Assembly (NCBI GenBank): GCA_036262035.1
Contig: DATAJS010000031.1
Span: 248,001 to 312,000 of the forward strand
DNA length: 64,000 nt
From: Burkholderiales bacterium
GTDB taxonomy: Bacteria; Pseudomonadota; Gammaproteobacteria; Burkholderiales; SG8-41
Direction of reading: 5' to 3'
Below are positions 58,546-64,000 of the stretch, one piece after another. Numbering within the stretch: the stretch's first letter is position 1; each line of letters starts with the position of its first letter. A model generated the notes under the pieces. The model had not been told where the DNA came from. It did no database searches and saw nothing but the letters and a program-made list of their open reading frames with translations. Both the position numbers and the translations under genes were made by a program.

Positions 58546-59475
58546 TCAGGCTTTGGCGAGCGCCTTGGGCAGCGGGAAGGTCACTTTCTCTAGCGCGCCC
58601 TCGAGCTCGCGCACCTCGGCCGCGCCGAGCGTTTGCAGCTTCTCGATCACCTCTCTGACCAGTACTTCGGGCGCCGAGGCGCCGGCGGTGATGCCGACGA
58701 CGTTCTTGCCGGCGACCCACGCAGGATCGAGCTCGCCGGCATTGTCGACCATGTAAGCCGGGATGCCGGCATGCTGCGTCGCGACCTCGCGCAGCCGGTT
58801 GGAGTTCGAGCTGTTGGGCGAGCCCACGACCAGCACCACCTCGCACACTTCGGCGAGCGCCTTGACCGCGTCCTGCCGATTCTGGGTGGCGTAACAGATG
58901 TCGTCGCGGCGCGGCCCTACGATCGTCGGAAAGCGCTCGCGCAGCGCGTCGATCGTACGGCGCGCATCGTCCATCGAAAGCGTGGTCTGCGTCACGAAGG
59001 CGAGGTTGTCGGGGTCGGCGACCTGCAGCGACGCGACGTCGTCGGGGCTTTCGACGAGGTACATGCCGCCCTGAGACTGGCCCATCGTGCCTTCGACTTC
59101 CGGGTGGCCGGCGTGGCCGATCATCACGATCTCGCGGCCCTGCGAGCGCTTCTTCGTGACCTCGACGTGGACCTTGGTCACGAGCGGACAGGTCGCGTCG
59201 AAGACGCGAAAGCCTCGCGCCTCGGCCTCGCGCCGCACCGCCTGCGATACGCCGTGCGCGCTGAAGACGACGGTGCTGCCTGCGGGCACCTCGTCGAGGT
59301 CCTCGACGAAAATGGCGCCCTTGCTGCGCAGATCGTCGACCACGAACTTGTTGTGGACGACTTCGTGGCGCACGTAGATAGGCGCGCCGAACTGCTCCAG
59401 CGCGCGCTCGACGATCTCGATCGCACGGTCGACGCCGGCGCAGAATCCGCGGGGTTTTGCGAGCACGACTTGCAT
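58546..59475 (-). CDS. ispH: 4-hydroxy-3-methylbut-2-enyl diphosphate reductase
   Basis: The 309-residue iron-sulfur enzyme performs the last step of the MEP isoprenoid pathway. All three cluster cysteines are present (C12 in [12 protein letters not shown]96 in [12 protein letters not shown]194 in [11 protein letters not shown]), along with H41, H74, H124 and E126. On the minus strand a CATAAT -10-like hexamer lies about 25 bp upstream. The fkpB gene often found between lspA and ispH is absent: the gap is 24 bp. Confidence 0.96.
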   Translation of the reverse strand: MQVVLAKPRGFCAGVDRAIEIVERALEQFGAPIYVRHEVVHNKFVVDDLRSKGAIFVEDLDEVPAGSTVVFSAHGVSQAVRREAEARGFRVFDATCPLVTKVHVEVTKKRSQGREIVMIGHAGHPEVEGTMGQSQGGMYLVESPDDVASLQVADPDNLAFVTQTTLSMDDARRTIDALRERFPTIVGPRRDDICYATQNRQDAVKALAEVCEVVLVVGSPNSSNSNRLREVATQHAGIPAYMVDNAGELDPAWVAGKNVVGITAGASAPEVLVREVIEKLQTLGAAEVRELEGALEKVTFPLPKALAKA

Positions 59476-59499
59476 GACGTTGCCTTCCGGTTGAGCCGA

Positions 59500-59985
59500 T
59501 TATGCGCGTTTCGCGTTCGACGGCGTGTCGCGCGGTTTGGTTCGCAGCGCGTCGAACACGAGCAGCACCGCGCCGCAGCTGATCGCGATGTCGGCGACGT
59601 TGAAGGCGGGCCAGTGCCAGCCCGCCGCGTGGAAATCGAGGAAGTCGACCACGGCGCCGATCGTGATGCGGTCGATGACGTTGCCGAGCGCTCCGCCCAG
59701 GATCAGCGCGAGCGCGAGACAGAACACGACGTCGTGCGCGTGGCGGCGCAGCAGCCAGCCGATCCACACCGACGCGACGATCGCGATCCCGGTGAAAAGC
59801 GCGCGCTGCCAGCCGCCGGCATCGGCGAGCAGGCTGAACGCCGCGCCTTTGTTGAAGACGAGCAGCATGTTGAAAAAGGACGTGATCTCCTTCACCTCGT
59901 GCACCGCGAACGCCTGCATCACCCAGTGCTTGGTGAGCTGGTCCAGCACGATGATCAGGGCGGAGAGCCCGAACCACTTAAGCAT
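59500..59985 (-). CDS. lspA: Lipoprotein signal peptidase II
   Basis: The 161-residue inner-membrane aspartyl protease has four helices. The catalytic aspartates are D114 ([20 protein letters not shown]) and D132 (FNVADIAI), with the GNVIDR box at 101-106. It cleaves diacylated prolipoproteins. The ATG lies within the last codons of ileS (8-bp overlap), so the two genes are coupled. Confidence 0.95.
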   Translation of the reverse strand: MLKWFGLSALIIVLDQLTKHWVMQAFAVHEVKEITSFFNMLLVFNKGAAFSLLADAGGWQRALFTGIAIVASVWIGWLLRRHAHDVVFCLALALILGGALGNVIDRITIGAVVDFLDFHAAGWHWPAFNVADIAISCGAVLLVFDALRTKPRDTPSNAKRA

Positions 59986-62854
59986 GGATGCGGACCTCGC
60001 CGGCGCCGAAGAGGTTGGAAGCGCAGCGCCCGCAGATCTCCGGGTGCGCGGCGTCGGCGCCGACGTCGGCGCGGTAATGCCAGCAGCGCTCGCATTTCGC
60101 ATGAGCGGTCGCGGCGACCGAGAGCTTCACGCCCGGCAGCGCGGTTTCGGAAGCGCCTTCGGCGACGCCGTCCGTCACCTCCGCCTGCGAGGTGATGAAG
60201 ACGAAGCGCAGGTCGTCGTCGAACGAGCGCAGGAACTCGGCGGCTTCGCCTTCGGCGTGCAGCGTGACCTCGCCGGCGAGCGACGAGCCGATCTTCCCCG
60301 CGACGCGCAGCGCTTCGAGCTGCTTCAACACGTCCGAGCGCAGCGTGCGCAGCCGCTGCCAGCGCTCGCGCAAGAGCTCGGCATCGGCCGGCAGCGCATG
60401 CTCGTACCACGTCTGCTCGAACACGCTCTCCTGCGCGTCCCTATTCAGCACCTCCCACACCTCCTGCGCGGTGAACGAGAGGATGGGCGCCATCAGGCGC
60501 GTGAGGCTTTGAGTGATGTGATAGAGCGCGTTCTGCGCCGAGCGGCGCGCATGCGAGGCCGCGGGGGCGGTGTAGAGCCGGTCCTTCAGGATGTCGAGGT
60601 AGAACCCGCCGAGGTCCTCCGAGCAGAACGTCTGCAGCCGCTGGGCGACGAGGTGGAACTCGTAATCGCCGTAGTGTCCGCGCGATTGCGGATCCTTGTC
60701 GCCGAGCGCCGAAGGCGTGAGCGCCGACTGGAGGTCGCGCGTCATCACCCACGCGTAGCGATCGATCTCGAGCCAGTCGGCGATCGGGAGCCGATCGCGC
60801 GCGTGATCGTAGTCCGCGAGGTTGGCGAGCAGGAAGCGCAGCGTGTTGCGGATGCGGCGATACGACTCGACCACACGCTTCAGGATCTCCTTTGAGATCG
60901 ACAGCTCGCCCGAGTAGTCGGTGGCGGCGACCCACAGGCGCAGGATGTCCGCGCCGAGCTCGTCCATCACCTGCTGCGGCGCCACCACGTTGCCCTTGGA
61001 CTTGCTCATCTTCAGGCCTTTGCCGTCGACGACGAAGCCGTGGGTGAGCAGCGCCTTGTACGGCGCGATGCCGTCGGTCATGCACGAGACCAGCAGCGAC
61101 GAGTGGAACCAGCCGCGATGCTGGTCCGAGCCTTCGAGATAGAGGTCCGCGGGGTACGCGCTCTGCTCCTCGTGCGAGCCGCGCAGCACGGTGTAGTGCG
61201 TCGCGCCCGAGTCGAACCACACGTCGAGCGTGTCCTTGATCTTCTCGTAATACGGCGCGTCGTCGCCGAGCAGCTCCTCGGCGGTGATCTTCTGCCACGC
61301 TTCGATGCCCTGCTCTTCCACCTTCTTCGCGACGACTTCGAGGAGCTCGAGGGCCTTGGGATGCAGCTCGCCCGTCTCCTTGCGCACGAAGAACGGCATC
61401 GGCACGCCCCACTGCCGCTGGCGCGACAGCGTCCAGTCGGGACGGTTGGCGATCATGCCGTGCAGGCGCGCCTTGCCCCACGCAGGATAGAACTGGGTCG
61501 CTTCGACGCCGCGCAGCGCGGTCTCGCGCAGCGGCTCCCCGGGCGTCGTACCCTTGTAGCCGGGCACCTCGTCCATGCCCGCGAACCACTGCGTGGTCGC
61601 GCGCAGGATGATCGGCGTCTTGTGGCGCCAGCAGTGCATGTAGCTGTGGACGTAGTCGCTCTTGGCCATCAGCACGCCGCGCTCGGCCATGAGCTCGACG
61701 ATCTTCGGGTTGGCTTTCCAGATGTGCAGGCCGCCAAAGAACGGCAGCGAGTCGACGTAGCGGCCGTCGCCCATCACCGGCGTGAGGATGTCGTCGTCCT
61801 TCATGCCGTAGGCGCGGCACGAGTTGAAGTCTTCCACGCCGTACGCCGGCGCGCTGTGCACGATGCCGGTGCCGGTGTCGAGCGTGACGTACTCGCCCAG
61901 ATAAACCGGCGAACGGCGGTCGTAGAACGGGTGCTTGAACTCGATCAGCTCGAGCGCGCGCCCCTTGGCGGTAGCCAGGATGCGCGGCTCTTCCAGCCCA
62001 TAGCGCTGCGCGATCTCGCCGCGCTCGAAGATATCTTTCGCGACGATGAGCAGCTTGTCCCTGGTCTCGACCAGCGCGTAGTCGATGTCCGGGTGCATGT
62101 TGAGCGCCTGGTTCGCGGGGATGGTCCAGGGCGTCGTGGTCCAGATCACCGCGTAGCCGGGCTTGTCAGGCAAAGACGTCAATCCGAATGCAGCCGCGAT
62201 TTTTTCAGGCTGTGCGAACGGGAACGCGACGTCGATCGCCGGATCCTTGCGGTCTTCGTACTCGACTTCGGCTTCGGCGAGCGCCGAGCGGCAGTCGAAA
62301 CACCAGTTGACCGGCTTGAGACCGCGATAGACGTAACCGCGCTCGACGATCTTGCCGAGCGCGCGGATCTCGTCGGCTTCGTTGCGGAACGCCATCGTGA
62401 GATACGGGTTGTCCCATTCGCCGAGGACGCCGAGGCGCTGGAAATCCTTCTTCTGCCTCTCGACCTGCTCGGCCGCATAAGCGCGGGCGAGACGCTGCGT
62501 CTCCTCGGCGGGCAGGTTCTTGCCGTGCAGCTTCTCGATCTGCACCTCGATCGGCATGCCGTGGCAGTCCCATCCCGGCACGTACGGCGCGTCGAAGCCC
62601 GAGAGCGATTTGCTCTTTACGATGATGTCCTTGAGGATCTTGTTGACCGCGTGGCCGATGTGGATGTCGCCGTTGGCGTACGGGGGACCGTCGTGCAGCA
62701 CGAAGCGCGGACGCCCCGCGCTCGCCTTGCGGATGCGCTCGTAGAGCTTGCGCTCCTGCCACTGCTTCAACATGAGCGGCTCGCGCCTGGCGAGATCGCC
62801 GCGCATGGGAAAAGGCGTATCGGGAAGATTCAGCGTGTTCTTGTAATCGGCCAT
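59978..62854 (-). CDS. ileS: Isoleucyl-tRNA synthetase
   Basis: The 958-residue class Ia synthetase has the HIGH motif in [17 protein letters not shown], the KMSKS motif at 615-619 ([12 protein letters not shown]), the editing domain in between (including [16 protein letters not shown]) and a C-terminal zinc finger ([12 protein letters not shown]...CGRC). This is the bacterial type I form, mupirocin-sensitive by its architecture. The order ribF-ileS-lspA-ispH on the minus strand is the conserved proteobacterial arrangement. Confidence 0.97.
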   Translation of the reverse strand: MADYKNTLNLPDTPFPMRGDLARREPLMLKQWQERKLYERIRKASAGRPRFVLHDGPPYANGDIHIGHAVNKILKDIIVKSKSLSGFDAPYVPGWDCHGMPIEVQIEKLHGKNLPAEETQRLARAYAAEQVERQKKDFQRLGVLGEWDNPYLTMAFRNEADEIRALGKIVERGYVYRGLKPVNWCFDCRSALAEAEVEYEDRKDPAIDVAFPFAQPEKIAAAFGLTSLPDKPGYAVIWTTTPWTIPANQALNMHPDIDYALVETRDKLLIVAKDIFERGEIAQRYGLEEPRILATAKGRALELIEFKHPFYDRRSPVYLGEYVTLDTGTGIVHSAPAYGVEDFNSCRAYGMKDDDILTPVMGDGRYVDSLPFFGGLHIWKANPKIVELMAERGVLMAKSDYVHSYMHCWRHKTPIILRATTQWFAGMDEVPGYKGTTPGEPLRETALRGVEATQFYPAWGKARLHGMIANRPDWTLSRQRQWGVPMPFFVRKETGELHPKALELLEVVAKKVEEQGIEAWQKITAEELLGDDAPYYEKIKDTLDVWFDSGATHYTVLRGSHEEQSAYPADLYLEGSDQHRGWFHSSLLVSCMTDGIAPYKALLTHGFVVDGKGLKMSKSKGNVVAPQQVMDELGADILRLWVAATDYSGELSISKEILKRVVESYRRIRNTLRFLLANLADYDHARDRLPIADWLEIDRYAWVMTRDLQSALTPSALGDKDPQSRGHYGDYEFHLVAQRLQTFCSEDLGGFYLDILKDRLYTAPAASHARRSAQNALYHITQSLTRLMAPILSFTAQEVWEVLNRDAQESVFEQTWYEHALPADAELLRERWQRLRTLRSDVLKQLEALRVAGKIGSSLAGEVTLHAEGEAAEFLRSFDDDLRFVFITSQAEVTDGVAEGASETALPGVKLSVAATAHAKCERCWHYRADVGADAAHPEICGRCASNLFGAGEVRIHA

Positions 62855-62884
62855 TCGTCGTTCGATGGTGAGAGCGCGGCGGCG

Positions 62885-63838
62885 TCAGCCGAGCCGCGCG
62901 CGGGGCGCGGCGTCGAGCCGCGCGAAATAGGCGCGTGTTTCCGCGACGTCGGCGGTGATCTGCGCCTTGAGCGCGGTGAGATCGGCGAACTTCTGCTCGT
63001 CGCGAAACTTGTGCAGGAAATCGACGCGCACGCGCGCGCCGTAGAGGTCGCCCTCGAATTCGAGGAGGAACACCTCGAGCACCGGCTCGCCGTGCTGCTT
63101 GACGGTCGGCCTGACGCCGAGGCTCGCGACACCGCGCGCCGGCGCGGCATTCGCGCGCTGCACTTCGACTGCGAAGATGCCCATGAGCGGCGGACGGTTG
63201 TGCGCGATGCGCACGTTGGCGGTGGGGTAACCGAGCTCGCGGCCGAGCGCGTCGCCGTGAACGACCGTCCCGCTGATGCTGTACGGTCTGCCGAGCAGTT
63301 GCGCGGCACGCGTGATCTCCCCCTGCTCCAGCGCCTTGCGGACCGCCGTGCTGGATGCGCGCTCGTCGCCGACGATGACGCTGGTCATCGCGTCGACTTC
63401 GTAGCCAAGCTCGGCCGCACGGCTCTTCAGGAGCGTGAAATCGCCGGAGCGGCGCGCGCCGAAGCGGAAATCGTCACCGACGAGGAGGTAGCGAACGCCC
63501 AGGCCCCGCACGAGCACGCGCTCGACGAATTCGTCCGCGGGCACCTGTGCAAGCCTGTAATCGAAGCGCAGCACGTACGCGCGCTCCAGACCCTGCTCGG
63601 CCAGGAGCTCGAGCTTCTCGCGCAGGCTCGTCAGGCGGGCCGGCGCCTGGTCGGGTGCGAAGAACTCGCGTGGATGCGGCTCGAACGTCATTGCGCACGG
63701 CGGGAGGCCGCGCTCGCGCGCGGCATCGCGCAACCGCGACAGCATGGCCTGGTGGCCGAGATGCACGCCGTCGAAGTTGCCGATCGTCAATGCGATGGGG
63801 GAGGAGGCAGCGCGCGGAACGCTGCGCAGGACACGCAT
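62885..63838 (-). CDS. ribF: Bifunctional riboflavin kinase/FMN adenylyltransferase
   Basis: The 317-residue enzyme makes FMN and FAD. The N-terminal adenylyltransferase half has IGNFDGVHLGHQAMLSRLRD and VGDDFRFGARRSGDF. The C-terminal kinase half has PYSISGTVVHGDALGRELGY, PTANV and LEVFLLEFEGDLYG. The length is standard. It lies 30 bp upstream of ileS on the same strand. Confidence 0.96.
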   Translation of the reverse strand: MRVLRSVPRAASSPIALTIGNFDGVHLGHQAMLSRLRDAARERGLPPCAMTFEPHPREFFAPDQAPARLTSLREKLELLAEQGLERAYVLRFDYRLAQVPADEFVERVLVRGLGVRYLLVGDDFRFGARRSGDFTLLKSRAAELGYEVDAMTSVIVGDERASSTAVRKALEQGEITRAAQLLGRPYSISGTVVHGDALGRELGYPTANVRIAHNRPPLMGIFAVEVQRANAAPARGVASLGVRPTVKQHGEPVLEVFLLEFEGDLYGARVRVDFLHKFRDEQKFADLTALKAQITADVAETRAYFARLDAAPRARLG

Positions 63839-63906
63839 GGTGCGCGCTACGGTAAAAGCTTGAATTGTAGCGGCTTTTGCGTGCTCCGGTCCAGACCGAG
63901 CGCGCT

Positions 63907-64000
63907 TTACGCGCAGCGAACGTCGGGTTGCGCGAGCGCTTCGGCTTCGAGCGCTGCGTAGACCTCGCCGAGGAGGATCAGCGCCGGCCCGGTGAGGGCG
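63907..64000 (-). CDS. C-terminal end of a uroporphyrinogen-III C-methyltransferase-like gene (partial)
   Basis: Reading leftward from the window edge, the frame ends with TAA at 63907-63909. The last 30 residues include TGPALILLGEVYAALEAE, which matches the conserved GPALIxVGEV end of SUMT (CobA/CysG) enzymes of sirohaem and cobalamin synthesis. Only the C-terminus is visible. Which member it is cannot be decided. Confidence 0.6.
   Translation of the reverse strand, partial: ALTGPALILLGEVYAALEAEALAQPDVRCA

Noticed and set aside
61040-63961. A 973-codon open frame on the plus strand opposite ileS and ribF
   Set aside because: Its translation is Arg/Ala/Val-rich without any family motif, and the minus strand carries complete, recognisable ileS and ribF. 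Long antisense frames are expected at this GC content.

Overview
The window looks like a chromosomal segment of a high-GC betaproteobacterium, most likely Burkholderiales or a close relative. Three things point that way. There are nine orphan Bug (TctC-type) periplasmic receptors. The minor-pilin cluster fimT-pilV-pilW-pilX-pilY1-pilE leads into ispH-lspA-ileS-ribF. The catabolic genes are split into many small operons, each next to a Bug receptor. No phage, plasmid, transposase or CRISPR locus was seen.

Layout. 0-7.6 kb: a racemase-family gene, a Bug receptor, an alkylation-repair pair (Ada-AlkA fusion and Ogt) and a run of housekeeping-like genes (GNAT, methyltransferase, MDR oxidoreductase, small membrane proteins) ending at a clear terminator. 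7.7-11.9 kb (minus): an oxaloacetate decarboxylase-like enzyme, an ACMSD-type amidohydrolase and two Bug receptors, with a different repeat family in nearly every gap. 12-16.6 kb (minus): a phosphorelay/phosphatase module (hybrid histidine kinase, single-domain receiver, receiver-PP2C phosphatase). 16.7-31.9 kb: N-formylglutamate amidohydrolase-like, MATE, PuuD-like with a Bug receptor, two acyl-CoA ligases, Gfo/Idh and CMD family proteins, a TldD/TldE pair, an ACT protein with a histone H1-like tail, and an amidase. 32-49 kb: further Bug-centred catabolic clusters. The most coherent is 36.4-45.0 kb: Bug, acyl-CoA dehydrogenase, MmgE/PrpD, LysR, enoyl-CoA hydratase, Bug, and a two-subunit SucC/SucD-like CoA ligase. 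49.3 kb: tRNA-Thr(CGT). 49.9-57.9 kb: type IV pilus minor pilins and PilY1. 58-64 kb: TonB-like protein, ispH, lspA, ileS, ribF and the end of a SUMT-type gene.

How the genes work together. The metabolic islands fit one design: a high-affinity periplasmic receptor captures an organic acid or amide, and the adjacent enzymes hydrolyse it, activate it to a CoA ester or oxidise it. No membrane partners (TctA/TctB) are encoded here, so the receptors must share a transporter encoded elsewhere or act as sensors.

The most unusual feature is in the gaps between genes. They hold about ten families of short palindromic or short-period (7, 8, 9 and 13-15 bp) repeats, usually as a forward array facing its inverted copy. 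Several are nested: one element sits in the loop of another. Separately, several enzymes keep their family fold but lack canonical catalytic residues: a trypsin/PDZ pseudoprotease, an SDR, an acyl-CoA dehydrogenase and an Asp/Glu racemase.
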